Shown here piece after piece: positions 42,756-55,596 of a DNA stretch of 64,000 nt. Position numbers and translations under genes: made by a program. This DNA comes from Charina bottae (Eukaryota > Chordata > Lepidosauria > Squamata > Charinaidae), in the NCBI GenBank assembly GCA_023362775.1, contig JALMGJ010000004.1, positions 56,293,298 to 56,357,297 of the forward strand, read 5' to 3'. The notes beneath the pieces are model-generated. The model was not told the origin of the DNA. It ran no database searches and saw only the letters and a list, made by a program, of their open reading frames with translations. Within the stretch, counting starts at the first letter, position 1; every line of letters starts with the position of its first letter.

Positions 42756-45700
42756 TATTCAAGCACAAAAAATTACTGCTTTCCTTATGGGAATAAATTT
42801 AGGTGCAATTCTACATGCTAAACAGTAATTGCATTATCTGATGTTCAGGAAAGGGGAATATTAGTTATTTCTATAAGGAAACCCATGACATAAAAGGCCT
42901 CATATACAGCTAAGTCACATTATAAATCTAGGAACATCTAACCCATTACAAAAATCAATAGTGCTGTAAGGTCTTTAGATTCTGGATGTAATGATCATGT
43001 AATGATCTGTCCTCAGAAGAGAGAGGGCAACCCACAGCCCACATATAATCTACTAGCACCCGTTCACAATTGTGAAGCATTCTAAAATTGTGTTGGCACA
43101 AAATAACAAATTTTCAGCTGCAAGAGTTTGGGTACAAAAATGCAAAATTAAGGGTGATACTAGGATGCCCCTGCAAGGAACCACCACCACTCCCATCTTT
43201 AAAAATGTCTTCTTTTTTCCAGTGGTGTCACCAGAAGGCTACCTGTGGTCCACTTACTGGTTTGGATGTTGAGTTGTACCCCAAAATTCAGGAAAACAGT
43301 CACTAATATACATCTTACATTAGATACCATATACCTCTATATTGGTGCTCACAACTCACAAATTAGCTCCCAAATTCTATCTGACATAATTCAGCAAAAT
43401 ATTATTTTAGCATCTGATGTACTGTAACTTCTGTTAATATCTTCTGTTAAAAGTGGCTGATATTTTCCTTTTTAAAAAATAATGTATTCTTCTGCATTAT
43501 TTACCACTTCGTTTCCATCATTTTCCACATGCCTCATATTGTCAGCCTCCAATTTCTCACTGCACTGCCATCTCTGCATCTTTTTAATTAAGTTGGTAAT
43601 GTTTCTAGGATTAAGAGATGTCATTATGCATTTTGTAAAACATTCTGTGCTGTTAAGCAATAAAATGAACAAATAATAGAAATATTTTTCTTTCTTTCTG
43701 AAAGTTTAATCTAAGCTTACTGCCATTTAAAGGTGGATTAATCATCTTGTTATTAAATAACATCCTTACCTGAGTACCATTTCTGAAAATACTAATGAAA
43801 TGCCATTATTTCAATGGATTAACATTTAATAAATGAAAGATTTCACATAAATTTTTTGCTGGATCTGTTTACTATATTATTCTATCCCAAAAGCTGACAT
43901 CTCCAGAATGGACAACTAGTTCATACTGAAAAGCTTAATAGAGACAAATTTGATGATATCTGAAATATATGTGTGTATTTTGTGTATCCAGCTTTCTTAA
44001 TTAAATAGTGGATTTGGAAAGGCCCAGTCTGTACCAAATAAAACTGTGATACTTATCACCTGTTCCATTACTTTCTTAATCAAAAGGTATCCCAGAGTGT
44101 GAAGATTACAATCTATTTTTCTAAAAAAAAAATTCACTTGCCCAAATGCTACCTTACAATATTGGTTCATCAAGGCTTGGGACGAGCTACATTTTGCTCC
44201 CTCACAAATAAGCCCTTCCATATGCGATACGGAAGATATATGTTGGAATACAAATTCCATCTGTCATACAATTCCAGATCTCACACAAGTTTCTATGAGA
44301 TCTCCCTCTGTTCAAAAATATCTGCACACAGATGTACAGAAAAGTACACCAATTGAACTTCCTTATGACTATGGAAATGTGCATATAGTAAAGATGGAAT
44401 GTTATCTGGATTCAAAGAACAATTCTGCATATTTGCTTCCACAAACACAATGTGCTACAATGTGCTGTAAATGCCATCCTCTTTTCAGAGCACTGTTATC
44501 ATAATTCATGGAATTATGATATTATTATCATAATTATCACATTGCAGAATTCTGCTCAGAACTAACTGAATGAGGCAGCAGCCTATTTGCATATAAGAAT
44601 GTGCAGAGATGAGCCCTGCTCCACATAGTGAAATTTAAGTTCAGTCGTTATCATCTCCATGGCTTACACAGCAAGTGATAAGAATGGCCTCTGACACCTT
44701 AGAGCTGTCCTCTGCCAGAATAGACAATATTGAGCTAGAGAGATAACCATTATAAGGCAAATCCTGTGTAATCTCAATACCTTTCTGGTTTACAATTGAC
44801 TTAAATTATAACGCAAGCCAATAACTGTTTCCATTCCTGACAACAAAGGCAATTACCTTAGAACATCATAACCAGGCATATCATGATAATTAACAACAGC
44901 ATAATCAGCACTTCATTTAAGCATTATTTTATTTAAAGCACATTTAACTAAAAAAAAAAATCCTAAATCAATGATCGTCCATCAATGATCGTCCCAGAGA
45001 GAGAAAAAAACTATATGCTTGACTTCTGTGACTCTCTCTTCCCAAATGAGTCGATTCATGATATGAATCTTATAAAGATGCATTAGCATATTGATACATT
45101 AATGGAAATTAATATGAAGTAATTATGTACATTGATACATTATAAATATCCAGAGCTGAACATCAGAGCCTGGCTATTTAGACCGCAGTTGAATGGATGT
45201 AAGAAATCATTTACTGAAAAGATTTACTATTTTTTTCAGTGCAGAGGTAAAAGCTATGATGTCCAAATAGGCAGATATTTTGTCAAAGGTTGCAATGAGC
45301 ATTTGACATTCAATACGTTATATTTCAATTTGCTGAAACAAATCCATATTAACCTACTTGATAATAATAATCATGGTTTTATTTGTTGACAACAGTGGTT
45401 CCTAGTGTTGGAAGAACCCCTGGGAAGAAATGACAGATGGAGCCAACCTGTCCACAAGAACAAGTGTGGGGAAGATGTGAAATTGTCTCTCTCCATTTTC
45501 TCCCAAATGTCTTCTCTCTCATTTTCTGCAGGCATTCTATTTTATTTCATGTCTTTTTCTGTCCTGTGATTTCCCCCTTCTCTCATCACACTTTCTAATA
45601 GCTTTCCTTACTAAATTTTTATCTGTAGACATATAAAAACTCAGGCCTCAATGATTGAAGGTAACAAACTATACATCCTTACTTGGGAGAAAACCACACT

Positions 45701-46355
45701 GAACTCAGAAGATTATACGTCCAAGAAAATATACTTTCGATTGTCCTGCACACAATTTGTGATAGGCTACTACTTGTTATATACCTGGTCATGGATTGAA
45801 GAACTACAGTTACATAGGTTTCACAGGTTCTAGCACTTTATTAATACCATATTCAGTAAAGAGAATATCTAAAGCATATGACACTCCATTATCAATTCAG
45901 TAGAACACAATCCGTTTCTCAGGGAAGGGGATGATAAAATGAAGTACAACACAATCCAAATTAATAATACATTCAAGCAATCACTTCAACAAATCCAGGC
46001 ATATCTAAAGACTGTTCTGGCATATACTACAGTACTCTTTTGGGGAGGGGGGTGATTCAGTGCTATGCCACTTACATCTTAGTTCTTCAAGGGCACATTT
46101 TGTCATGTAGAGCTTCACCTGCAGAGAAACTTTCGTCTTGTTTTTTTAGAACTCATTGCAGAAGCCACATTTCATGCCAGTCTCCCCTTCAGCAATAGGG
46201 ATGAAATATAGGATGCATATTTCAGAGCATCTGCCTAGTGGAGTGTATAACCATTCTGCACAAGCCTAGTCATTTGTAGCACCCTTGTTAGTGAACTATA
46301 TATGTATGCATGCATGTATGTATATATGACTGAAAATCTTTTTCCTCCCCTTTAG
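42756..46355. other. Intergenic, nothing recognised
   Basis: AT-rich unique DNA with several short open frames without motifs. A TATGTATGCATGCATG-like stretch lies at about 46300-46328, just before the exon-like block. Confidence 0.4.
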
Positions 46356-46539
46356 AACATAGTCAACCACAACATGTTCGAATGGCAAGAGGAGCTAGAT
46401 CAAGACTGCTTTGAGATTAAAGTGGATAAGTCCTCATTTATGTATATTCACAAGGAGAGATCAAAAAGAAGGTTAGTTATCTACCACTCCCAGACTGACA
46501 TATATAGTCTAACATGGAAACTTTCCTTCATAGCTCTTG
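46356..46539 (+). CDS. Candidate internal exon of an unknown host gene
   Basis: A pyrimidine tract and AG (TTTTTCCTCCCCTTTAG, ending 46355) precede a 184-bp block that is open in one frame throughout, and a consensus splice donor (TTG|GTAAGT) follows at 46540. A weaker donor (AAG|GTTAGT) would end it at 46471. The 61 codons read NIVNHNMFEWQEELDQ ... FEIKVDKSSFMYIHKERSKR ... LTWKLSFIAL, a mixed-composition sequence alternating charged and hydrophobic residues, without low complexity and unlike any transposon protein in the window. I do not recognise the family. Length modulo 3 is 1, so a neighbouring exon must complete the phase. With no protein match and no second exon nearby, chance cannot be excluded. 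Confidence 0.35.
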
Positions 46540-46696
46540 GTAAGTGCTGTCTATTATCCACCTTCATCAGATACTAGTTGAAATAATCTCCTTCTGTGTA
46601 CCTCTGAAGTGATACTGAACCAGGTAAATATATTTTCCTTTTATATCTGAATCATCTCAGAATGCTGCTAATTTTCATTGATATGCACCCAGCACT

Positions 46697-46709
46697 GGAC
46701 TCAGAGATA
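46697..46709. repeat. Left TSD of RT-less L1-type element
   Basis: GGACTCAGAGATA, repeated exactly at 48730-48742. Confidence 0.85.
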
Positions 46710-48729
46710 TTTTTTTTTAATATAATTTTATTGAGTTTTAAAATACATATTAAAATTAGAACAGAGAAAAGAAATAGAAATAGAAATACAAACTAAGAAA
46801 AAGATAAAGAAAAAGTGAAATCAAGAAATAATAAACAAAGAAAATATAGAAAATAGGTGTCCTCCAATCTATCTTTGAACTTTAAGTACAATAATTGATT
46901 TTAAATGTTAGTCCTTCATACGATACACAGGAACTTTTCTTTGTCATATGCCCTTTGATTTCTATAATCCAATCTTCTGATCTTCATATAGGTTTCACCT
47001 TTCTTACTATCTCCCAATAGTCCATCTTTGGCTTCAACTCCTTGAAGTAGTAGTTAAATGTTAAATGTTCATTGCTGCATCAATTTGATATTTTATATTC
47101 GTTCTTTCCATTTTTACATCTATATTTGTATCTTCAATAAAATCCAATTAGTATAACAAATAAAAGCCTTATTTACTTCTAATAAACTACAATATATTCT
47201 ATTCATATTATGACTACATATTCCACTAGTACATAACCTAACATATTGCATGACTTAATACATAATATAGCAATTCTTGTAATATTCATACATATATATT
47301 CATACATAATATTGTAAAAGTATGTCATCCTGTAATAACATTAATTATTCTATATACAATCCAAATCCGTGTTTTCATTAACCTTATGTCCCATATCATG
47401 ATACTGAATCTTCTGTTTAGGTTATGCCAAAATCACAATATGCAATGCCAAGTTCACAATATACAGCCTGCTTTTTTCTATATCTCGTGTAGAGTATCAG
47501 AATAATTTTCTCACCCTTTCCACATATTTCACAATATCTATCCAATTGCATACTCAAATTTTCTCCCTGTCTCCACTGCCATAACAAATTTATACCAGAA
47601 TTATAATGTATAGCCTTCAGAATGTTTTTCTGAACTAATATATTTAAAATCCCCTCCTCCTGTTTCTCTTCTATTTCAAAAACTTTTTTCTTTCCTGTTT
47701 CTAATTCTATTTTTTGTTCTTTTTTTCTTGATCTTGCAAAGTTATCAATAATAGTTCTAATGACTTTTTAATTTCTGAAAGAGATTCACTAAATTCTTTT
47801 CTAAACTCTTGAATTTCTGTTGAAAAAGCCATTCTTCTTCTGTGTCCTTCAGATTATAGCAAGAACCACTCTAGTCAAAACAATAAGATTAGTCAGCTGA
47901 TCTATTCGTGGAATACTACCAGCAAAGTCTATTAAGTAGAAAGTTTTTTAAGATTAAAAGAAAAAAAAGGGTTCCAATAATCCAAAATACAGGAGAGAAT
48001 AATATTTCAAGCAGTTTATAAAAGGAGAAATAAAGAATAAATTCCAAGTGAAACAAAATCCACTCTGAAAGAATGTAGAGAGAAAAAAGGAAAAAAATTT
48101 ACAAACGTTTCCCTGTGCTTTTGTTCTTCAAGCTGCAAGCTGCTTAATCCAAACAAACAGTTTCTCAAGAAATAAATAGTCAATCAATTTGTCGGGCGAA
48201 GAATTACAAACAAAGTCTCTTAGGTCCCAACTTCTCTAATACAAAAGAAAGGTAAAAAAAAATGCAAACGTTTCATTATGTTGCAAATGTAGAATCTGTC
48301 AAACTTCCACCAAAATCAGTTATAGCAAAGAAAGCACAAAATTAGCCAACATTTTAAGCAAAGTCCAAAAGATAGATCTTAGATATTAAAAACATTCTAG
48401 TCTAAAAAAAAAAATTTCTAAAGTGATCTAAAAGTGACTGCACGCTCTTGTGTCTCTTCAAAGAGATTTAGATTCCCTGTAAGAGCCAGATGCCTCTCCG
48501 GCCATTCCCTTGCACTCACCCCTGTTCCCTCCGCGGTGGAAACTACAAAGAAAAGCAGGGGTGGGCAATTCCAATGGCCCTGTGAGCAATCTTCTGGTCC
48601 CCCTTCTTCAGGGGAAAAACTTCAGTGGTCTCACAACTTCTGTAGTCCACTGCAAACAAGGAAAATTCAGCCAGGTCTCAGCACTTTGAGAAATCCTGAC
48701 TGGTCGAGCTGCCAGCCAAGCTTGGAGTC
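46710..48729 (-). mobile_element. L1-type element without RT (HAL1-like)
   Basis: A 2.0-kb minus-strand insertion with a poly(A) end (poly(T) at about 46710-46718) and an exact 13-bp TSD, the signature of L1-mediated integration. The 5' end (from 48729) is a GC-moderate region of about 300 bp; the rest is A-rich on the minus strand. A start at 47832 opens 41 codons (MAFSTEIQEFRKEFSESLSE and on), Glu/Lys/Leu-rich like the L1 ORF1 coiled coil, then stops, with further Glu/Lys-rich frames downstream. I found no endonuclease or RT motif on either strand. This layout resembles the half-L1 (HAL1) elements of mammals. The 3' end differs from that of the L1 at 55125-59741. Confidence 0.65.
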
Positions 48730-48742
48730 GGACTCAGAGATA
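48730..48742. repeat. Right TSD of RT-less L1-type element
   Basis: Exact copy of GGACTCAGAGATA at 46697-46709. Confidence 0.85.
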
Positions 48743-50650
48743 ATTGATCTGCCTAACAGGCTATGTGGCCCAAACAAGTTTGTAAGTCTGCAAATTTAAA
48801 CCAACTTAGCTACTGAAAGACTGACCCAGTGAAATATTGAACTTAAAAGTAATTGACTCAAAGATACTATGGCTCATAGAAGTTACAACCCACAATTAGC
48901 AAAACTAAACAGTAAAAATTGCTTGCTATGGAAATTTAGAATGGAAATGCTGCTCTCTTCCTCATCTGTGGGAAGTCATTACACAGACAGACCCCACAGA
49001 CCACACAGAAAATGCTGAAGTTTGGACAAGAGAGATAGACAGGCAAGAACTGTAAATTGCTTGTCTGTTGGGGATGAGCAGCTAATTGATATAAGATGGG
49101 AAAATACAGCTAGAGAAGTGTGGAAATATTTATAGAGATTGCATGAGCAGGCTACTTTAACCAAGGAATTTTATCTGCTCTAGAAACTGTATGGATGAGG
49201 TTGCAAAAGTCCCAAGATATGCAGGAACAGTTGAATTTGATGCTGGAAACCACACAGCAGCTCAGAAATATGGGAGAGGAAATGAAAGATAATTGCGTGA
49301 TTGCTTTGTTGTTTTATTTCTTGTGGAAATATATAGCCCCCTGATAAATGCCCTAGAGATGAGACCAGAATGTGAACTTACACTAGACTACGTAAGAGGC
49401 AAACTGACTGACAAATGTCAAAGGAGGAGTGAGAACACAGAAAACAGACAAAAGCAGAGATGATAGCTCTCATGACTGAGGCACCAGAGGGAAAAGACAG
49501 AGCCCTAGGTAATTTTTTTCTGCAAAAAAACAGGACACCCAAAGAAAGACTACTAAATCTGGAAGGTTGAGTATTGCAGCGTGCTGGAAGAAATGACACA
49601 GTAAAAGCCACAGCTAGTGCACCAAAAAAAGATGACACCCAAGAATCACCAGCTATACCAAGAGGTTCCTCATGAAGCACAAGATGAGAGGTAGGAGAAA
49701 CTCAGAGTACATGGCAGCAGTGAGCTGCAGATTATGGTGCAAACCAGTAACCCCCTGAAGTAACAAAATGGAGGAGAATATGTGAACAAAGAGGCATGGA
49801 CTAAGTGAAGAAACAAGGCATAATCAAGCACCAGATGACAGGACCCAGTGCAAAATGGAGTGGCAGACAAAAAGGGTAATTACCTGACAAAGAAGGTGAT
49901 AAGCCTGCTGAAAGAAGCCAGTCTACCCAAAAAGTTCTGAGAGAGCTGGTAATTTAGTCTGCAAACTCTAAAAGAAATTACGGACTATAGACTATGAACT
50001 AAAGCAGTGGTCAGAGCTTCCAATGAGAAAGTGAACCAAGAATCATAATCAATATTATAAACCATAAAAAAAAAATTTCCAGTTCAACAGCTGCATTATG
50101 AAGACCAATCCCAGCCCCAACTTAGTTATGGTCTACTTTTGATCAGTGCAACGATGATGGGCATAGGTAAATATATGGTTCTGGCATATCAGATGGAAAA
50201 TCTTTCCCGAGGTCATGTGGTACTTGAGAAGAATAGGGGAAGGATAGGTATTTGAAGCCACCAGGTTTTGTGGGAATGTACTGTACACCCAGCCTAATTA
50301 TCGGGTCTGCATTTGAGACGTTCTCACAGCCAGCCCACTTGGGGTCTTGAAGACCAGTCTCCATCCCCCATGGCAAGCGCAAAACTAATTCACATAGAAA
50401 TATGCTAACAACCCTGATGTAACCAACAGAAAAGCTGGCAATTTATATTATTCAGATCTGTGTCTTATAGTGTCCCACAACCTTATGTCTGCTGTAACCA
50501 ATAAAGTTGTGCCCATGCTTTCCATTTTCTGAAGCAAGCTGCCAAGCATCTTATTTTCAATCCCTTCGGCCCTCTCCTGTTTGTCGTATTTAATGTTATT
50601 GGGGAAAAAAGGTCATATGAAATTAAATGCTCCAAAACTAATGTGGCAAG
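48743..50650. other. Intergenic, possibly an unidentified old repeat
   Basis: Less AT-rich than its surroundings, purine-rich on the plus strand. About 49180-49295 stays open on the plus strand and codes for a Gln/Glu/Leu-rich helix (MRLQKSQDMQEQLNLMLETT) resembling a coiled coil. I cannot tie it to a known element or gene. Confidence 0.3.
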
Positions 50651-50651
50651 T

Positions 50652-50800
50652 AAAGGTAAAGGTTCCCCCCGCACATTTGTGCTTTCGTGTCTGACTCTAG
50701 GGGCCAGTGATCATCTCCGTTTGTTAGCCGAAGAGCCAGCGTTGTCCAAAGAGGCTTCCACGGTCATGTGTCCAGCATGAGGCACGCGGAACGCTGTTAA
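50652..50800 (-). mobile_element. Truncated tRNA-derived SINE
   Basis: Only the 3' half of the SINE family at 42081-42402: GGTAAAGGTTCCCCCCGCAC, TCTAGGGGCCAGTGATC, GTTAGCCGAAGAGCCAGCG and CGGAACGCTGTTA. The tRNA head is absent. AAGTAAA occurs on both sides (about 50647-50653 and 50800-50806), a possible TSD. Confidence 0.7.
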
Positions 50801-52587
50801 GTAAATGTCTCTAAAACCATATATTGGTATGTGTGTGTACGTGTATGTATTTATCATTTCAGAAGGATGCAAGCTGTCACATTTAAAAAATAATTAATTA
50901 CAAAACATGAACAAAAAATATTTTGCTTGATTGGATAAATCCAAAGGTTTCATTTCTCTGAAGGATGGAATATATGCCTTTTGGAAAGTATGCTACCAGT
51001 TAAATTTCACAAATGAGAAAGTAGCCATTTCAAGATTCACAATTTCAAGAGCTACCCTTTCCATTGTATCAGCAAAAAAACACTGACATCACAAATCTGG
51101 TTGTCTGGATGATTTACACCACCATCTGGAGCATCTGCAATAACTTGGTGCCAATTATGTGTCTTCACTGGTGAATGTGCCATGATCTCCTGTTTCTTGC
51201 TTCCTTTCCCCTTCCTTTCCCTCTGGTAATTACACCCTTTCCCTTGGTTAATGTTACCTGTTGGTGGGAAACATGCACAATCAGGGTGCTGCTTGAACAG
51301 GGAAGAGCAGGCCTGCCAATCCTAAATTCACCTTTGCCCTGGCTTAACTTCACATCAGTTCACTTTGTGCAAGTCTGTTTCCATTCTCTGTTCCTGTTGC
51401 CTGCCATGTTATTTTTTTAGTTGTTTATGTAAGGGGAAAGTCTTGAATAATTGTCTTGAAAGCAAAAGTGGCTGTGTTGAGTAATTAAAATTTACAAGGA
51501 GCATCTGGGCATTTTGAAATATTTCTCTCCCGTTTTGAGATCCTCCACTCTATCTCACTGCTCTGTAAAATAGTATCTTTTCTGGGGTGTTACAATGGAA
51601 TGTTGTGTTTATGGATAATGGGTAGTGGCAAGAGAAAGAGAATGGGTTAGGAGAAGCAACAGGACTTACATACAGCTGAATATCCTAATAGTTTGCATAT
51701 TCAGTTAAAAAAAAAAGGAATCCTATCTGAAATGTTGGAAGAAAAATGGCAGCACAAGATGCTAGTCTACAAGACTAAGGTAAGGGGATGGCTACACATC
51801 TGGATATATAGTATTCCAAATGTCCTAGCAGTTATAAAGAACATTTTCTCCTGTTTGTGGAATTTGCTACCTACTTACCATATGATGTGTGTTGATTTTG
51901 TTTTTTTTGTTTTTTGTCTTTTTTAATATTTGCTCAAGGGGAATTTGGTGTGTTTATCTAAGAGGCGTGTTTTGTCTGTGTGTATTTTTCTGAGCAGAAT
52001 TAGACTGTTGTTTCAGTTTGATTTGAAAATCTCAGTTTTCAATTTGAAACTCTCAGAATAAATAACAGATCATTATCTTGCTGTTGTGACATTGAAACAA
52101 GCCAAAATACACAAAATAAATCCTGCTTATATATGATACAGAGAATTGGCTATATAACAGATTCAAGGAAAGCAGAAATTTGGAAATTTCAATCAGTGCA
52201 GAATTATGTTACTAAAATATTGATCATTGCTAAATTTAAGGATCACATCACTTCCTTGTTTTGAAATGCATTGGCTGTTTGTTTCATTTCACTTCAAGAT
52301 GTAGATTGTTATTTTTATACCCTAAATGGTTGAAAGCCCACATCCTACCAGTTGAATCTTCTTATACAATTATTTTAAGCTAGTTTTTACCTGCTATTGC
52401 TTAACAATGCGAGAAAAGTTATTTTCTATGATGGCTTCTAGAAAATGGAACTTCTTGAACCATGAAGTAAGCTTGTCTCCCTCTTTGCAGTTGGTTTGCT
52501 AGTTCTTGAAAACTTTTCTGTTGCAGTGAATTTTTAATTATATCTCCTTTGGCTTGTTTTGAATGTTTTGATTCATTTGGCTTTCTG
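50801..52587. other. Intergenic, nothing recognised
   Basis: AT-rich unique sequence. No supported gene. Confidence 0.45.
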
Positions 52588-55124
52588 GTGATTATTGGGG
52601 GACTTCAACCTACCGTCCCTGGGGCGTGCCTCAGAGGCGGCTCGGGAGTTCATGGCCACCATGGCGGCCATGGGCCTGTCCCAGATTATTCGGGACCTGA
52701 CTCAGGACAGTGACCTCACACCAGACTTGGTTTTCTTGTCGGAGCAGTGGCAATGTGGTCCAAGGGGAGAGTTAAATCTGTCCCCTTTGCCACGGTCAGA
52801 TCATGCCCTGGTGGCCTTGAGATTCTCTTATGCTGCCCCCTCCACAGGAGGCAGGACCCATTTGATTGGTCTGCCCCCGGCGACTGATGGACCCGATCGG
52901 GTTTCAAAGGGAGCTTGGGGCTATACCCGAGGATCTGCTGCATGGTCCAGCAGAGGCCCTGGCTACCGCCTTGAATAGTGAGGCAGCCGGGGCCTTGGAC
53001 AGGATCGTGCCCGTGCAACCTCTCTTGTCCCATTGAACCCGACACTCCCCGTGGTTTATGGAGGAGCTGAGGGTTCTGAAGAGGATTAAGAGACGTCTAG
53101 AGCGCCGCTGGAGGAAGACAAGGATGTATCCGACCGAACGCAAGCTATAGCCGCTATTAAGGCCTACCTTGTGGTGGTAAGAGCAGCAAAATGTCAATAT
53201 TTCTCTGCTCTTATTGCATCCACAGAATGCTGCCCAAAGGCCCTGTTTAAGATCGCCCAACCCCTATTGGGGAAGGTGGCTCAAGTAACCCACCTACAGG
53301 GCTGTGCAGAGGAGTTTTCCAAACATCTGGAGGATAAAATCAGTCAGATTCATGCCAAGTTGGATGTGAAGCATGGGGCATGGCCTGTGGAGATGCCTGG
53401 GGAACGTACTTACCCGGTACAGTTTAATCCTGTTGGACCCGAGGAAGTGGACAGGATCCTCCAGACTGTAAATGCCACTACTCGCCAATTAGATCCATGC
53501 CCCTCCTGGCTGGTGAAGGCAGCTTGGGAGGTGACATGTGGATGGGTCCGGGCAATGGTGAACTCATCCTTGAGGGAGGGTGTGTTTCCGACAACCTTTA
53601 AAGAGGTACTGGTGTACCTCCTCCTCAAGAAACCATCGCTGGATTCCACCGTACTGGACAATTTTCATCCAGTCTCCCTCCTCCCCTTTTTAGGGAACGT
53701 GGTTGAAAAAGTGGTGGCATTGCAGCTCCAAAGGATCCTGGATGAAACAGATTATCTGGACCCTTTTCATTCGGGTTTCAGGCCTGGATATGGGACAGAA
53801 ACAGCATTAGTTGCACTTTTGGATTATCTCTGGCGGGAGCAGGATGGGGGCAGTGCATCCATTCTTGCTCTTCTTGACCTCTCAGCAGCTTTCGATACCA
53901 TCGACCATGGTATTCTTTTGGGTAGGCTCAGGGAGTTGGGGGTGGGTAGCATGGTTTTGCACTGGTTCACCTCCTTCCTCCAGGGCCGGTCCCAATCGGT
54001 TGTGATAGGGAGCGAGAGATCCGGCCTGCGGCAGCTCCTTTATGGGATGCTGCAGGGTTTGGTACTTTCTCTGCTCCTTTTCAACATCTACATGACACCC
54101 ATCTCACCGCTGGGTGAGATCATCCATCGCCACAGGATGAGGTATCATCAATATGCTGATGATACCCAATTATACATCTCCATCCGGGTGACTTAAGTGA
54201 TTCTGTGACCACCCTCTCTCAGTGCCTGGAGTCTGTAGGGGTCTGGATGGGGAACAACGGGTTTCAGCTGAACCCTGGTAAGACAGAGTGGCTGTGGGTT
54301 GGGGGCTCCTTGGCATCCGGGAACTTACCATCTTTGGTTCTGGATGGGGTTGCACTACCCCAGACAGATCCGGTACAGAACCTGGGGGTTCTCCTGGACT
54401 CATGACTCCTGCTCAAAGAGCAGGTGGCAGCCGTGGCCAGGGGAGCCTTTGCCCAACTTCATGTTGTGCGCCAGTTATGCCCCTTCCTGGATTGGGAGGC
54501 TCTCCGGTCAGTCACTCATGTCCTAGTCATCTCCCATATAGACTATTGCAACGCACTCTACATAGGGCTACCCTTGAAGAGCATCCGGAAGCTACAGCTG
54601 GTTCAGAATGCGGCTGCGCGAGCTGTTTTAGGAGCCCCAAGGATAGCGCATATAATACCTTTGCTGCACGAGCTGCATTGGGTGCCAGTTTGCTTCTGGG
54701 TCCAATTCAAAGTGTTGGTTATCACCTTTAAAGCCCAACATTGCATGGGCCCTGGTTACCTGAGGGACCGCCTCACCCCCATTGCATCGACCTGTCCCAC
54801 CTGGTCAGGCAGAGAGGATATGCTATGGACCCTGTGTATGAAAGATTGTCAATTGGCAGGGTCAATTGGCAGGGTCCAGGAGGAGGGCCACCTTTACCGT
54901 GGCCCCTGCCCTGTGGAACACATTACCATCAGAGCTGTGGCAGGCCCCCACTCTCCCGGCCTTCCAAAAGGGAGTGAAAACCGGCTTTGCCACCTCATGG
55001 GAGGGGGGATAGTCAATCATGGGGGTGGTTGGTGCCGTGATGTGGCCCCAAGGAATTTATATTTTATATAAATTTTAAATATTTTCTATAATTCATATTT
55101 TATATTTATATTTTTATGATGTAC
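52588..55124 (+). mobile_element. L2-clade LINE (copy d, left part), 5'-truncated
   Basis: It begins inside the endonuclease (GGGGACTTCAACCTACCGTC, coding for GDFNLPS) and runs through RT and the C-terminal domain into an AT-rich 3' UTR like that of copy e. At 55124 it is cut by an L1; the L2 3' box and (AAAT)n resume at about 59750. Confidence 0.85.
52595..55060 (+). pseudogene. L2 ORF2 (EN end, RT, C-terminus), frameshifted
   Basis: MGDFNLPSLGRASEAAREF and SDHALV mark the end of the endonuclease. A frameshift follows in the linker (about 52860-53170). From 53171 one frame runs for 341 codons: [75 protein letters not shown] (block B, altered from [11 protein letters not shown]) and [11 protein letters not shown] with intact YADD near 54150. 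A stop at about 54194 is followed by frames that recover the thumb and, from 54424, [25 protein letters not shown] and the C-terminus. A local repeat (TCAATTGGCAGGG twice near 54850) adds a small duplication. Confidence 0.8.
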
Positions 55125-55262
55125 TTTTTTTTTATTAAAAATAGATTTTATTTACATTCAACATAAACATTACATTACACATAACAACAACTACATTTGT
55201 ATATACATAATTTCATTTTCAATTTAATACAATACTTAATGTCTAACATATTTGATATAACA

Positions 55263-55460
55263 TAATTTCAATCTATCATTTTCCTTCTATTTCCATTCTC
55301 TTTCTTTCTTACTCTATACCTTTCCAACTACTTTCTTCTTCCTTTTCCTTCTCCCTCTTTCCTCACTTTCTAACATTCTCATTCTCTCTCTAGCTTCTCA
55401 CCCGCCTTATCTTTTTCCCCTTTAATGGGATCCTCTTTCTTCCTACTTTCCTCCTTACCA
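55263..55460 (-). other. L1 3' UTR polypurine tract
   Basis: The minus strand is almost pure A/G over about 200 bp (for example GAAAGAAAGAGAATGG). Purine tracts are a usual feature of L1 3' UTRs. Confidence 0.6.
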
Positions 55461-55596
55461 CCTAAATCATTCCCTCTTACCTTTCTTATTCAGATATATC
55501 TATTTCTAACTCTATAACTATTTTCCTTTACTTCCCTTGTATTATATTACTATTTTATTAAGTATTTATCTCTATTTAATTTAGACTTATACAACT

